Positions 20,392-29,542 are shown, counted from the first letter of the stretch. The stretch: DNA of 64,000 nucleotides from Glaciimonas sp. PCH181 (GCF_003056055.1 NZ_PYFP01000001.1:1-64000), one strand, 5' to 3'. The notes: generated by a model from the sequence alone, not told the origin. Numbers and translations: made by a program.

Positions 20392-20469
20392 AATCGAACA
20401 TGTAAAGTCCAGCTTGGGATGGCGTCGTTCGATGGTTCTCAGCATCACGTCGATAGTAGTAATCTTCAT
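20379..20469 (-). pseudogene. Start of an enolase-superfamily-like gene, cut by the IS1182 remnant
   Basis: On the minus strand a strong ribosome site (AAAGGAG, about 8 bases before ATG) opens a frame beginning MKITTIDVM, the usual start of mandelate racemase/muconate lactonising enzymes. It continues as LRTIERRHPKLDFTCSISIV before running into IS1182-derived sequence. About 30 codons remain of what would be ~370-400. It follows the cupin gene in the same direction, so it was probably the next gene of the hydantoinase cluster. The identification rests on a short N-terminus and is tentative. Confidence 0.45.
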
Positions 20470-20619
20470 TTTGGACGCTCCTTTCATTGTTTAGCGGACA
20501 GTAACGATTTCCACTACGGCATTTAGATGCCGTGTTTGAAAGAGGGCGTCCATTTTATTACTTTTAACGGGCCATTCATGGCTGTTTCAAGTGCGCTCTC
20601 CGGTACATTCACGCGCTAT

Positions 20620-21066
20620 TTATAATTGCTTATTTCGAATATCCCAAGGCTTCGGTGCGGGAACTGAGCATGGTCCAGCAACCGAAATACTGGAAAAATC
20701 CGCCGGACCAACGACCTCGAAATATTCCATATCTGCGGAGTAATCAAATAGGAAATGGCGAATGCCTGGATTTTGATGGACGCAATCACCAGCCGATACG
20801 TGCGTTTCTTTATCCTCATACATAAATTTCGCCCAGCCTTTTAGCATGTATACGATATGAAATTGGGCCTCATGGACATGCCAGCCCGTACCTTTTTCGG
20901 GCGCATTGTTGGCACGTACCAATTGCGCGACTACCTTCCCATTTGTTGCCTCGGCGATACCCATGTCTTTGTATAAAAAGAAGTCACGGAGTCCATCTGC
21001 TTTGAAATGGGTGTCTTCTGGCTTGACGTGGGAAAATTTCGTTTCTGTTGTAGGGTTTTGATTCAT
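20620..21066 (-). CDS. Cupin-domain protein
   Basis: A 148-residue single-domain cupin (start MNQNPTTETK; the frame extends 26 codons further upstream with a sequence rich in Phe and Ile that is probably not translated). Cupin motif 1 is GTGWHVHEAQFHIVYMLKGW with metal-binding His residues, and motif 2 is GDCVHQNPGIRHFLFDYS. The fold binds one metal ion and may be an isomerase, a dioxygenase or a small-molecule-binding protein; the sequence does not decide. It lies 140 bases after the racemase gene, same direction, probably in the same operon, which suggests an accessory role in the same pathway. Confidence 0.8.
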   Translation of the reverse strand: MNQNPTTETKFSHVKPEDTHFKADGLRDFFLYKDMGIAEATNGKVVAQLVRANNAPEKGTGWHVHEAQFHIVYMLKGWAKFMYEDKETHVSAGDCVHQNPGIRHFLFDYSADMEYFEVVGPADFSSISVAGPCSVPAPKPWDIRNKQL

Positions 21067-21205
21067 TTGATTTGATGAAACTGGATTTTTAAAATAAAAA
21101 ATTGGCTTTATTAAAAATATTTTTTTGGGGTTTGTACAGCGCAAACATGGCGGTATTTAAATGGTCCCGACCTAAGATAATAAAGTCGGGACCACGATTA
21201 AATCA

Positions 21206-22339
21206 CTAACAATGTACGTGGGGTAGCGCTCTTACCAGACGCGGGATAGCTTCCATTACCGGAATACCCATATCTTGAGCGAGTTCATCGATTGAAATAG
21301 AAAGATCTCCGCTGTTCCCCATAAAAGTCACCAGACTGCCAACGCCTGCATCAGGAACATCAGAGACATCTAACAGCGTGTGCTGGAACGTGCGGCGTCC
21401 CATTGCTGAGACGAATTGCCCATTCACAATCGCCCGGCTTAACGGTGGAACATGATTTAAGCCGTCCCAAAATCCGATGGGAACAATCGCCAGACGTTTG
21501 GTCGTTTCAATCCGAATAGGCACCCCATAACCGATGCCAAGCATCGTACCTGGTGGATGCGTCTGAACGTGGATGATACGTCCTCTAATGGCATGCAGCA
21601 GCGGTTTCAATCCTGCACGTTTCATGTGTTCGCCGTCTAAAGCGCCATAGATGAAACGCCCCGGATCTACCGCCGAATAAGGCCAGTCAGGATAATTGAT
21701 CATCACGCGACTACTTGCCAGCATCCGCTCGAAATCGACGTGACCACAAGCCTCTGCATCGGCCAGCGCAGTTTCATAAACTTGGCGTTGACGTGTAGAA
21801 ATTTCGCTGTCATCGGGCGCACTGAGGTGTGAATAAATACCTTTCATACGCACTTTGTCTTGGACCGCCAGTCTGGCAAATGCAACCTTCCATTGATCTT
21901 CAGTGAAGCCGAACCGTCCAAATCCACAGTCTATCTCGACGAATATCTCTACATCCCTGTTCAGTGCCAAAACCGCATTTAATGCTTCCTCGCTCTGAAT
22001 CGTCACCGTTGCGCCTAAGTCAATGGCCTTTCCCAAGTCGTTTGGTAGGGTCGAGGCAAATAGAACAATGGGTAGCGTGACTCCGGCATCCCGTATTTTT
22101 TTTACCTCTTCAGGGCTGCCAGCACATAGACCGTCAACATCCGCTGCTGCGGCAGCCAGCGCCACTTCGTCCGCACCAAAACCAAAGCCATCACCTTTGC
22201 AGACGAAATAAATGCGTTTGTCTTTGCCAATCAGTTTGCGGGCAATAGCTAGATTTTGATGAATCACGGAATAGTCGAGCTCTACCCAGCTCGGCCGGAG
22301 TAACCGCGCATCGTGCAGTTTTTCCCCAGGATATGGCAT
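21206..22339 (-). CDS. Alanine-racemase-like PLP amino acid racemase
   Basis: 377 residues with the alanine racemase fold: an N-terminal PLP barrel (about 15-250) and a C-terminal beta-domain. The PLP lysine lies in YFVCKGDGFGFGADEV (standard Alr reads VKANAYGHG), and the catalytic tyrosine is in GIGYGVPIR. The altered PLP loop suggests it is not the housekeeping Alr. It starts one base after the hyuB stop codon, so it is translationally coupled to the hydantoinase genes. A reasonable inference is racemisation of the amino acid (or carbamoyl amino acid) released by HyuAB. The substrate is unknown. Confidence 0.82.
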   Translation of the reverse strand: MPYPGEKLHDARLLRPSWVELDYSVIHQNLAIARKLIGKDKRIYFVCKGDGFGFGADEVALAAAAADVDGLCAGSPEEVKKIRDAGVTLPIVLFASTLPNDLGKAIDLGATVTIQSEEALNAVLALNRDVEIFVEIDCGFGRFGFTEDQWKVAFARLAVQDKVRMKGIYSHLSAPDDSEISTRQRQVYETALADAEACGHVDFERMLASSRVMINYPDWPYSAVDPGRFIYGALDGEHMKRAGLKPLLHAIRGRIIHVQTHPPGTMLGIGYGVPIRIETTKRLAIVPIGFWDGLNHVPPLSRAIVNGQFVSAMGRRTFQHTLLDVSDVPDAGVGSLVTFMGNSGDLSISIDELAQDMGIPVMEAIPRLVRALPHVHC

Positions 22340-22340
22340 G

Positions 22341-24173
22341 TCAATTTACTCCCTTTGCAGCGCTTTGTTGCAGCCATGCCGGTTTGATAGCATTGGTGGT
22401 ACCGAATATTTCTATCTGTGTTTGCGCACGCTGCTCAAAACTCACTTTAGCCAGTTTTTCCCGGCTTTGTCGGGTCGATGTTTCGTCTATCGCGTCGCCG
22501 CCTTTTGTGAGAACTACGCCATACAATTCGCGGGCAAGCGAAGTGGATATTTTGTCGTCCAGAATATCTGCCAGCACGTCTTGAGGATCGCGTTCAATTG
22601 GATTGCCGTGTCCTGCGCCGCCAGCGGCGATGTGTGTAAAGACTTGTCCTTTTTTAATCGGATTAAGCCCCATCGGCATCACCGGTAAAAGTTCACCGTC
22701 TGCGTCATCGTGCAGAATATTGAGTGAAGGAGAGCCTGGGAAACCTCCGTTCAGTCCTTGCGGGAGATGGAGACGACGGTCTGATCGAACCGTGAAATTT
22801 GCACCTTCTTCGGTCGATTCGTATTCCCGTTTGATGGCAAGGCCGCCGCGATGTTTACCTGCACCACCTGAATCTTTAACTAGCCCATAACTGGTGACCC
22901 GAATCGGCAGGCGAGCCTCAATCAGTTCAATCGGTTGATTTGACATATTCGCCAACGGACTGGAGATGCCATCAACGCCATCTTTTAATTGACGACCGCC
23001 CCAGCTGCCCAAAATGCCATCAGTAATTAGCCATGATTTTCCGGCTTTTCGACCTGACATTGAAACGACGGTAGGGCCTCCCTCGCCAGCGGCGGGAACA
23101 CGTTCAGGTACGACCTTTGCAAACGCCAGCATCAATGTATCGAACATCCGGTAAGCAATGACGCCGCGGGCGGCACAAGCCGCAGGCTCAACCGCGTTCA
23201 CCAGGCTGCCAGCTTCAGCGCGCACTGTAATTGGACGAGCGAAACCGTCGCAATTTGGGATGTCGACAGAAGCTACAGCACGCACCGCTGCGAATGCAAC
23301 GGAGATAGTCGTTGCGATAGGACAGTTGATTGCTCCCCGGACTTGTGGATGTGTGCCGTTCCAATCAATGGCTAACTCTTCGCCGCTGACAATGATCTTT
23401 ACTTTGAAAACGATAGGCTCGCCACTTTCACCTAAGCCATCAATGTAATCGATGGCTTCATACTCGCCATCTGGCATCTGAGAAATGGCGTTACGCGTGA
23501 GTTTTTCGGAGTAGTCATGCAGCGCATTGACGTATTCGTTAAACGATGAAGAACCGTACTTTTGCAACAGATGCAGAATGCCGCGCTCACAAGCATGACA
23601 TGCAGCGATTTGCGCGCGTAAATCGCCCAGTAGCTGTGTTGGCATTCTTGAATTTGTGGCAAAAATATCGAAGATTGCTTGATTCGGCGTGCCTTCGGAG
23701 AACAGTTTGACTAAAGGAATCCGCAGTCCTTCTTGATAGATCTCGGTGGCATTGAGTGCCATGCTGCCCGGCATCAAACCGCCAACGTCGGTATGGTGAA
23801 CAATCGTGGCGGCAAAGCCTTCCAATTTTCCCTCGAAGTGGATAGGCAAGATGATATATACGTCGGGAAGATGCATGCCGCCCGAGGTGTACGGATCGTT
23901 CATGATGAATGCGTCACCGGCCCGCATCGATTCGCCATGCTGCGCGATAAGGGTGCGCATCGCACTTGGAAAAGATCCCAAATGGATCGGTAAGGTCAGA
24001 CCCTGTGCGATGGTTCTGCCTTCGCGGTCGCATACTGCTGTGGAGTAATCCATTGAGTCGCGAACGATCGGTGAATAAGCTGTGCGCAGGATAACAAGCG
24101 CCATTTCATCGGCTATCGAACTTAGCGCGTTCTTCACTATTTCAAGTGTGATTGGATCGAGTTGCGTACTCAT
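22341..24173 (-). CDS. hyuB: Hydantoinase/oxoprolinase subunit B
   Basis: 610 residues, the full HyuB length, with the family start LDPITLEIVKNALSSIADEMALVILRTAYSPIVRDS, then AFIMNDPYTSGGMHLPDVYIILPI, and the C-terminal glycine-rich block HIAAGGAGHGNPIERDP. With HyuA it forms an ATP-dependent ring-opening enzyme for N-methylhydantoin, 5-oxoproline or related lactams; some relatives carboxylate ketones. It overlaps hyuA by four bases (24170-24173), so the two subunits are made together. The substrate cannot be read from sequence. Confidence 0.93.
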   Translation of the reverse strand: MSTQLDPITLEIVKNALSSIADEMALVILRTAYSPIVRDSMDYSTAVCDREGRTIAQGLTLPIHLGSFPSAMRTLIAQHGESMRAGDAFIMNDPYTSGGMHLPDVYIILPIHFEGKLEGFAATIVHHTDVGGLMPGSMALNATEIYQEGLRIPLVKLFSEGTPNQAIFDIFATNSRMPTQLLGDLRAQIAACHACERGILHLLQKYGSSSFNEYVNALHDYSEKLTRNAISQMPDGEYEAIDYIDGLGESGEPIVFKVKIIVSGEELAIDWNGTHPQVRGAINCPIATTISVAFAAVRAVASVDIPNCDGFARPITVRAEAGSLVNAVEPAACAARGVIAYRMFDTLMLAFAKVVPERVPAAGEGGPTVVSMSGRKAGKSWLITDGILGSWGGRQLKDGVDGISSPLANMSNQPIELIEARLPIRVTSYGLVKDSGGAGKHRGGLAIKREYESTEEGANFTVRSDRRLHLPQGLNGGFPGSPSLNILHDDADGELLPVMPMGLNPIKKGQVFTHIAAGGAGHGNPIERDPQDVLADILDDKISTSLARELYGVVLTKGGDAIDETSTRQSREKLAKVSFEQRAQTQIEIFGTTNAIKPAWLQQSAAKGVN

Positions 24174-26290
24174 TTGGCTACTCCCATTTGGATGTGGATG
24201 TTTTGGTGATTGTCAATTCTTGCTGTTGCACCGGGTGGGATAACGCAGGTCGAATCATATTCTTCGATAATCGCGGGGCCGACTATTTGCCGGCCGAGCA
24301 GCTCCTTGCGGGTCAGTACAGGCGTATCGATAAGGCCATGTTTTTTGCCAAAGTAGGCTTTTCTGGTTTTCGACGCACGGGCGCTTTCTACTTGATCCCC
24401 AGACTCTAATTTCTCAGCCTCGTAGCGACGATTTTCCTGCAACTTAAGCCCGCCCGATAAGCGCACGGTGACTAGTTCGACTGGTTCATGTTCTGATGCA
24501 TGGCCGTATGTGCGACGGTGTTCAGCATGGAAATCGAGAGCAACTTTTTCTAGGTCAATCTTTTCTTTGCCATTAAAAGACAGGGGAACGCTGAGTTCAT
24601 AAGCTTGCTCTGCGTAACGGATATCCAATGCGTAGGTCAGCGCAATATCATTTTCAGAGTAGCCTTCAGCGATCAGGTCGCCGCTAGCCTTCCGGGCTAA
24701 TCCAAGCAATGCATTTTCCAATTCGCCATCGGCAATTTCGCTCAGCGGTTTAAAAAGGGTGCGCATGTGTTCGTGTTGGGTCTTCGAGTATAGAAGACCC
24801 ATTGCGCTGAAAACTCCTGGACGCGGTGGGATGATGAGTGTATCCATTTCCATTAGCTCAGCGATGGCATGGGAAATGACGGGGCCATTCCCACCGAAAG
24901 CGAACAATGCAAAATCCCGTGGATCACGGCCGCGATAGGTCGATACCGCTTTTACAGCACGTGTCATAGAGGCCGCCGCAATCGAAAAGACGCCAAATGC
25001 AGCGTCAAGAAGGTCGAGATTGCCCGGTTTGGCAATCGTTTCTTCAATCGCCGTAATCGCTTTCTTTGCATTCAGCCGAACCTCGCCGCCAGCAATATAT
25101 TCTGGATTTAAATAACCCAACGTCAGCACTGCATCGGTCAAGGTTGGTATATCGCCACCCATGTCATAACACACTGGACCCGGGACCGACCCAGCAGAAT
25201 CTGGACCAACGCGAATCAGGCCGCCGACATCCATACGCACTTTGCTACCGCCGCCAGCGCCAATTTCTGAAACGTCGACGAACGGCAGTTTGACCGCATG
25301 GCCGCCGCCTTTTACCAATTTGCTGCTTAAGTTAATTCCGGCACCAACTTCGTACTCTGTTGTGCGGGCTGGCTCACCGCCCTCAATAATGGCTGCTTTG
25401 GCGGTTGTGCCGCCCATGTCTACGGTGATAACTTCCAGATAACCCGAAATCGCGGCGACGTGCGCGCCAGCGATGACGCCAGCAGCCGGACCGGATTCGA
25501 TAATCGCCGCCGGTTTCACCATCACTGCATCGGCTGTCATAACGCCGCCGTTTGAATGCATGATTTGAACAGCGCCGTTCATTCCTGCATCACGTAATTT
25601 TGCGATAAGACTACGCAAATAACCGCAGACGACAGGTCCCAAATAGGCGTTTACAACGGTGGTACTAGTTCTTTCGTATTCACGGATTTCCGGCAGAATT
25701 TCGTTTGAACAAGTGACATAAACGGCGTCGCCGAATTCTTTCACCAGACGTTCGCGAATCAATTGCTCATGCTGCGGATTTGCGTAAGAGTGCAGCAGGC
25801 TGACTGCTACTGCTTCGATGCCCTCAGTCTTGATGTTTTCGATGGCGTAATCGAGGCTAGAAAGATCTAAAGGTGTGACGACATCGCCATTGCTAGACAC
25901 GCGTTCGGTGACCTCATAGCGATGCCGACGCAGCGCTAACGGTGTGGGTTTAGCGTAATTCAAGTCGTATAGCCCAGGAACTCGGAGTCGGCCAATTTCG
26001 ACAACGTCGCGGAAACCTTTGGTTGTAATCAGCGCAGTCTTAGCGCCCTTAGCTTCAAGTACGGTATTTGTCGCAATGGTGGTGGCGTGCACCAGTTCAT
26101 CGACTTGTGCTGTAGTGGCACCTAAGGATGCAAGCAGCGATGTGAGCCCGGTCACGATTGCTCTTCCATAATCATCGGGCGTCGAGGAGAGTTTTTTGGT
26201 GTGGATGGAGCCGTCGGTTCCTAGTAACACGATGTCGGTAAAAGTACCTCCAATGTCGACGCCAGCCCGATAACGAATATTTGTGGCCAT
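24170..26290 (-). CDS. hyuA: Hydantoinase/oxoprolinase subunit A (ATP-binding)
   Basis: 706 residues with the actin/Hsp70-like ATPase fold. The phosphate loop is GVDIGGTFTDIVLL near the N-terminus, the HydA N domain extends to about 180, and the hydantoinase A core contains MHSNGGVMTADAV, ESGPAAGVIAGAHVA, VDMGGTTAK and LFAFGGNGPVISHAIAEL. It partners HyuB, hydrolysing ATP to open a cyclic amide. It is the first gene of the leftward operon hyuA-hyuB-racemase-cupin. Two LacI-type palindromes lie 86 and 163 bases upstream, implying control by the LacI protein encoded at 28.3 kb. Confidence 0.93.
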   Translation of the reverse strand: MATNIRYRAGVDIGGTFTDIVLLGTDGSIHTKKLSSTPDDYGRAIVTGLTSLLASLGATTAQVDELVHATTIATNTVLEAKGAKTALITTKGFRDVVEIGRLRVPGLYDLNYAKPTPLALRRHRYEVTERVSSNGDVVTPLDLSSLDYAIENIKTEGIEAVAVSLLHSYANPQHEQLIRERLVKEFGDAVYVTCSNEILPEIREYERTSTTVVNAYLGPVVCGYLRSLIAKLRDAGMNGAVQIMHSNGGVMTADAVMVKPAAIIESGPAAGVIAGAHVAAISGYLEVITVDMGGTTAKAAIIEGGEPARTTEYEVGAGINLSSKLVKGGGHAVKLPFVDVSEIGAGGGSKVRMDVGGLIRVGPDSAGSVPGPVCYDMGGDIPTLTDAVLTLGYLNPEYIAGGEVRLNAKKAITAIEETIAKPGNLDLLDAAFGVFSIAAASMTRAVKAVSTYRGRDPRDFALFAFGGNGPVISHAIAELMEMDTLIIPPRPGVFSAMGLLYSKTQHEHMRTLFKPLSEIADGELENALLGLARKASGDLIAEGYSENDIALTYALDIRYAEQAYELSVPLSFNGKEKIDLEKVALDFHAEHRRTYGHASEHEPVELVTVRLSGGLKLQENRRYEAEKLESGDQVESARASKTRKAYFGKKHGLIDTPVLTRKELLGRQIVGPAIIEEYDSTCVIPPGATARIDNHQNIHIQMGVAK

Positions 26291-26375
26291 TTAATACCTC
26301 ATGAAGTGTTGAATTTTGCAGGCAAGGTGGCTTTTAGCCCTTTGCGTGAGTCAAAGTTCGGCGCGTGAGATGCCG

Positions 26376-26389
26376 ATGAAACGATATAT
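26376..26389. promoter_or_regulatory. Weak LacI-type operator in front of hyuA
   Basis: ATGAAACGATATAT keeps one half of the palindrome ATGAAACGTTTCAT seen elsewhere in the cluster. It lies 86 bases upstream of hyuA. Its weak second half makes it less certain than the neighbouring site. Confidence 0.4.
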
Positions 26390-26452
26390 TACAACAGCGT
26401 GGATAAAAGTCAATAAACGCTTGCAATCCTTGCTGTGTCTATCTATATTACA

Positions 26453-26466
26453 ATGAAACGATTCAT
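26453..26466. promoter_or_regulatory. LacI-type operator between hyuA and the aminotransferase
   Basis: ATGAAACGATTCAT differs by one base from the perfect palindrome at 29494. The surrounding 20 bases (ACAATGAA-ACGA-TTCATTGT) are also a perfect inverted repeat. It lies between divergent genes and could control both. Confidence 0.65.
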
Positions 26467-26478
26467 TGTGGCCGTATA

Positions 26479-26622
26479 ATGACACGTTTTAAAAAATTTA
26501 TATTCAGCAAATTGTCATGCAAAACGATAACGACGCTCGTTTATGGATGGATAGCAAGACGGCTTGATGCAGCGCAAGTCGCGCCGAGTGTGCTGATGGC
26601 ATTGGCAGAGCGCTATCAATAA
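26479..26622 (+). CDS. Possible 47-residue small protein
   Basis: An ATG at 26479 opens a frame of 47 codons ending in TAA at 26622: basic N-terminus (MTRFKKFIFSKLSCK), a short hydrophobic stretch (TITTLVYGWIARR) and a helical tail (LDAAQVAPSVLMALAERYQ). It lies immediately right of the strong LacI-type operator. There is no ribosome site and no family match that I recognise. It could be a chance frame or the remains of a longer gene, and is recorded only because the tail looks protein-like. Confidence 0.2.
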   Translation: MTRFKKFIFSKLSCKTITTLVYGWIARRLDAAQVAPSVLMALAERYQ

Positions 26623-26710
26623 CGGTTATCGATCATTTAGACATTTCGCTGGCGCACTTCATCTTATGCAGTTGTCAAAAATTTACCACTCAACCTAAAC
26701 ACCGAAAAAC

Positions 26711-27895
26711 ATGAAATCTAATCACTCACCACAATTTGCGGAACGTACGCTGATGATGAAAAGTTCTGTTATCAGAGAAATGATGAAGTTCACGCAACAG
26801 CCTCACGTTATTTCCTTCGCAGGAGGGCTTCCTGCTGCAGAAAAGTTTCCGCTTGATGCGTTAAGCGACGCGTGGCACACCCTGTTTGATAAAACTCGTC
26901 CAAGCGCATTTCAATACGGACCCACAGAGGGGCAGCCATCGCTACGAAAATGGATTGGTGAGCGATTGCAAGTCCCGGTGGCCAACGTCATCATCACTAC
27001 CGGCTCGCAGCAAGGTCTGGATTTACTGGGAAAGATATTCGTTGAGCGTAACCGCCGCTTATTGGTCGAGGCACCGACGTATCTGGGCGCGTTGCAAGCG
27101 TTCTCAATATACGAGCCAGAATACGTGACAGTGCCTTCGGACGAAGATGGCATTGTTACCGAGGCGATTAATGCTGAGGATTGTGAGAATGCGTCGTTTC
27201 TCTATCTCGTGCCGAACTTTCAGAATCCGACCGGGCGTCAGCTCTCCATGCGCCGTCGCCAGGCGTTAATTGAAAAGGCGCAGGCACATAATCTTTTACT
27301 AGTGGAAGACGATCCTTACGGACAACTTTGCTATTCCGGCGAACAGTTTCCTACGCTGCAGTCGATGGATCCAGAGCGTGTGGTCTATCTTGGTTCGTTT
27401 TCTAAAGTGTTGGCTCCGGGTTTGCGCGTGGGTTTTATCGTCGCGCCTACTGAAATTCTGGATAAGCTGGTACAGGCCAAGCAGGCGACTGACTTGCATA
27501 CCTGTTCTGTCGCACAAGAACTGGTCTATGCCGTTGTCAGCAATGGTTCTTTCGATACACATCTCTCGAATATTCGTGATTTGTACAAGCAGCGTTGCGA
27601 TGCAATGATGCGCGCGTTGGAGATAAATATGCCTCCTGAAGTGCAATGGACCAATCCAATGGGCGGCATGTTTATTTGGGTAACACTGCCGATCCATGTC
27701 AATACAGTTGATCTTCTTAATGCTGCAATTGAGAAGGGGGTCGCTTTTGTGCCCGGTGGGTCGTTTTTTGCGCATACGCCATCACACAGTAATACTATGC
27801 GTTTGTCGTTTGCGACGGTAAATGCGACGCAAATCGAAGCCGGTATAAAAATCCTAAGTGCGCTTGTGATTGAGCATATTAATATTGGTAAATAG
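26711..27895 (+). CDS. PLP-dependent aminotransferase, class I (2-aminoadipate/ARO8-like)
   Basis: 394 residues, fold type I. The N-terminus reads SSVIREMMKFTQQPHVISFAGGLPA, typical of the MocR/LysN-related group but without the GntR DNA-binding domain. Other signatures are QYGPTEGQPSLRKW, TTGSQQGLDLLGK, NFQNPTGRQLS, and the PLP lysine in LGSFSKVLAPGLRVGF. It would transfer the amino group of the amino acid produced by the hydantoinase branch to 2-oxoglutarate or a similar acceptor; this role is inferred from context. It is divergent from hyuA and shares the operator region. Confidence 0.9.
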   Translation: MKSNHSPQFAERTLMMKSSVIREMMKFTQQPHVISFAGGLPAAEKFPLDALSDAWHTLFDKTRPSAFQYGPTEGQPSLRKWIGERLQVPVANVIITTGSQQGLDLLGKIFVERNRRLLVEAPTYLGALQAFSIYEPEYVTVPSDEDGIVTEAINAEDCENASFLYLVPNFQNPTGRQLSMRRRQALIEKAQAHNLLLVEDDPYGQLCYSGEQFPTLQSMDPERVVYLGSFSKVLAPGLRVGFIVAPTEILDKLVQAKQATDLHTCSVAQELVYAVVSNGSFDTHLSNIRDLYKQRCDAMMRALEINMPPEVQWTNPMGGMFIWVTLPIHVNTVDLLNAAIEKGVAFVPGGSFFAHTPSHSNTMRLSFATVNATQIEAGIKILSALVIEHINIGK

Positions 27896-28229
27896 GTAAA
27901 TTCGTCTTAACCTTGGCAAGCCTTGGGCGTCTACAAGACGGTGGCGTATAGGGTGGACGCCTTCATGCCTATGAGATGGGGATAGTGCTCGGCATAGTTA
28001 ACGCGATATTGGTGCATCGATTCATATTAAGGCGCTTAATGCGGTTTTTATAAGAATGATCCTTACGTTTTCGGAAAATGTCGGCGCATTGAAGTTCTTT
28101 CAAAATAGCTGCTTTTTCCTTCTGTTTTGGAGAAATTTATGCATGACTTCTCCGAATTTTCTGTTTTTACTCTTATCTGACTTGCCTACAATAACGCCAC
28201 ACCGTTTGCCAATCCTGCATATAATTCGA
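27896..28229. other. Intergenic region upstream of the LacI gene
   Basis: About 330 bases. A frame at 28056-28262 encodes a Phe/Leu-rich peptide without similarity or ribosome site and overlaps the operator, so it is not accepted. The region must hold the lacI promoter. Nothing else is recognised. Confidence 0.45.
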
Positions 28230-28243
28230 ATGGAACGATTTAT
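28230..28243. promoter_or_regulatory. LacI-type operator in front of its own regulator gene
   Basis: ATGGAACGATTTAT, three changes from ATGAAACGTTTCAT, within the inverted repeat GAAT...ATTC. It lies 48 bases before the longest lacI start, as expected for autoregulation. Confidence 0.45.
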
Positions 28244-28290
28244 TCAAGGGCCGTATCGTTGAGTTTCCCAAGACCATGTGAGAAGAAAAG

Positions 28291-29358
28291 ATGCGAAAAA
28301 TAAACGGTGATAAGGCACTGGAAGCCAAATTGACAATGCAAGAGGGCCGGGAAAAGATGCCCACGATATTAGGGGTGGCTAAACTTGCCGGGGTTTCCGT
28401 TGGTTCAGTGTCCCGCGTCATCAACAATAACAGCACCGTGCTGCCAGCAACGCGAGAGCGCGTGCTCCAAGCAATCAAGACACTTGGTTTTCAGCCGAAC
28501 AGCGTTGCACAGAGCATGCGTCAAGGTTCAACTCGGGCCGTCGGTTGCATGGTGACGGATGTGTCGCAGGCAGTGGCAGCGCAAATGCTGAGTGGAGCCG
28601 AGCAGGCATTAGCCAAGGCTAATTACGCAGTGCTAGTGACGTCATCACACTTCGACATGCAGCGCGAACTACAAAATATCGATTTTTTCAGGCAGCGTAA
28701 GTTAGATGGCTTGCTGCTCACTATCACCAATGATGAAGACAAGTCCAGAGCTGAATTGCTGCGCCGGATTGGCATACCGGTTGTGCTGTGGGAGCGAGAC
28801 ATCAATGGCGAGTTTGATGCAGTTATCACCGATCATGCCGATGGTGCGTATCAGGCGACACGTTATCTTATTAGCCTTGGACATTCACGCATTTTGATCG
28901 TCACCGGGCACCAGGCCACGCTGACAGGGCGCGAGCAGGAGCGGGGCTACTGTTTAGCCTATACCGAAGCAGGCTTAACCGTCGACGATAGTCTGTTATT
29001 GCGCACAGGGTCCTTTAGCATGACCAACTGCGCGGGACTTCTCAGCCCCAGCACCCGCCCCACGGCGGTTATCGCAAATATAGGCGATATACCAATGGTC
29101 TTAAAAGTCGCTAAGACGCTAAGGCTTTCTGTACCTGCTGACCTCTCCATTATTTCTATCGGCGAGACTGATTTGATGGAGGTTTTGCGGCCGTCGATTA
29201 CGGTTGTCCGAGGCAACGGATTTGAAGTTGGTCGCACAGCAGCGCAAATGTTATTAAACCTGTTTGGAAAAACCAATAATACGGTCAAGCAAAAAGTGGT
29301 ATTTCCTGCTGAATTGGTGGTTCGAGAGTCTTGCACCATCGTAAAAACGCCCGCCTGA
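28291..29358 (+). CDS. LacI-family transcriptional regulator
   Basis: 355 residues. The LacI helix-turn-helix is TILGVAKLAGVSVGSVSRVIN (about 25-45), with the hinge helix FQPNSVAQSMRQGST. The periplasmic-binding-protein-like effector domain follows (about 80-350). The longest start (28291, after AGAAGAAAAG) leaves 24 residues before the HTH. The ATG at 28357 (MPTILG) gives the usual length and may be the real start. Six operator-like palindromes near hyuA, lacI, the ABC genes and the porin make this the likely regulator of the whole 20.6-37.1 kb cluster. The inducer is probably the transported compound or a breakdown product. Confidence 0.92.
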   Translation: MRKINGDKALEAKLTMQEGREKMPTILGVAKLAGVSVGSVSRVINNNSTVLPATRERVLQAIKTLGFQPNSVAQSMRQGSTRAVGCMVTDVSQAVAAQMLSGAEQALAKANYAVLVTSSHFDMQRELQNIDFFRQRKLDGLLLTITNDEDKSRAELLRRIGIPVVLWERDINGEFDAVITDHADGAYQATRYLISLGHSRILIVTGHQATLTGREQERGYCLAYTEAGLTVDDSLLLRTGSFSMTNCAGLLSPSTRPTAVIANIGDIPMVLKVAKTLRLSVPADLSIISIGETDLMEVLRPSITVVRGNGFEVGRTAAQMLLNLFGKTNNTVKQKVVFPAELVVRESCTIVKTPA

Positions 29359-29363
29359 ATACC

Positions 29364-29402
29364 AGCCCCAATTTAGTGCTTGGCTAGCACTAAATTGGGG
29401 CT
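29364..29402 (+). terminator. Perfect 17-bp hairpin after lacI
   Basis: AGCCCCAATTTAGTGCT pairs exactly with AGCACTAAATTGGGGCT across a 5-base loop, starting 5 bases after the lacI stop. No T-tract follows on either strand, so it is not a textbook intrinsic terminator. It probably protects or ends the lacI message. Confidence 0.5.
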
Positions 29403-29493
29403 ATCAAAAACAATGCTGCGCCATAGTTAAGCATCTGAAATTAAAGGGAAAAAGTGTTGACATGAGGAAGAATTATTTCTATATTACCGAAAG

Positions 29494-29507
29494 ATGAAAC
29501 GTTTCAT
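29494..29507. promoter_or_regulatory. Perfect LacI-type operator in front of the ABC transporter operon
   Basis: ATGAAACGTTTCAT is a perfect 14-bp palindrome with the central CG typical of LacI-family operators. It lies 36 bases upstream of the substrate-binding protein gene, overlapping the expected promoter, so bound LacI would block transcription. Confidence 0.75.
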
Positions 29508-29542
29508 AGTTCAATTAAAATAGTCAAATATCCTTAGGAGAG

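Noticed and set aside
28056..28262. 68-codon frame upstream of lacI
   Set aside because: Phe/Leu-rich chance translation overlapping the operator and promoter region, without a ribosome site.
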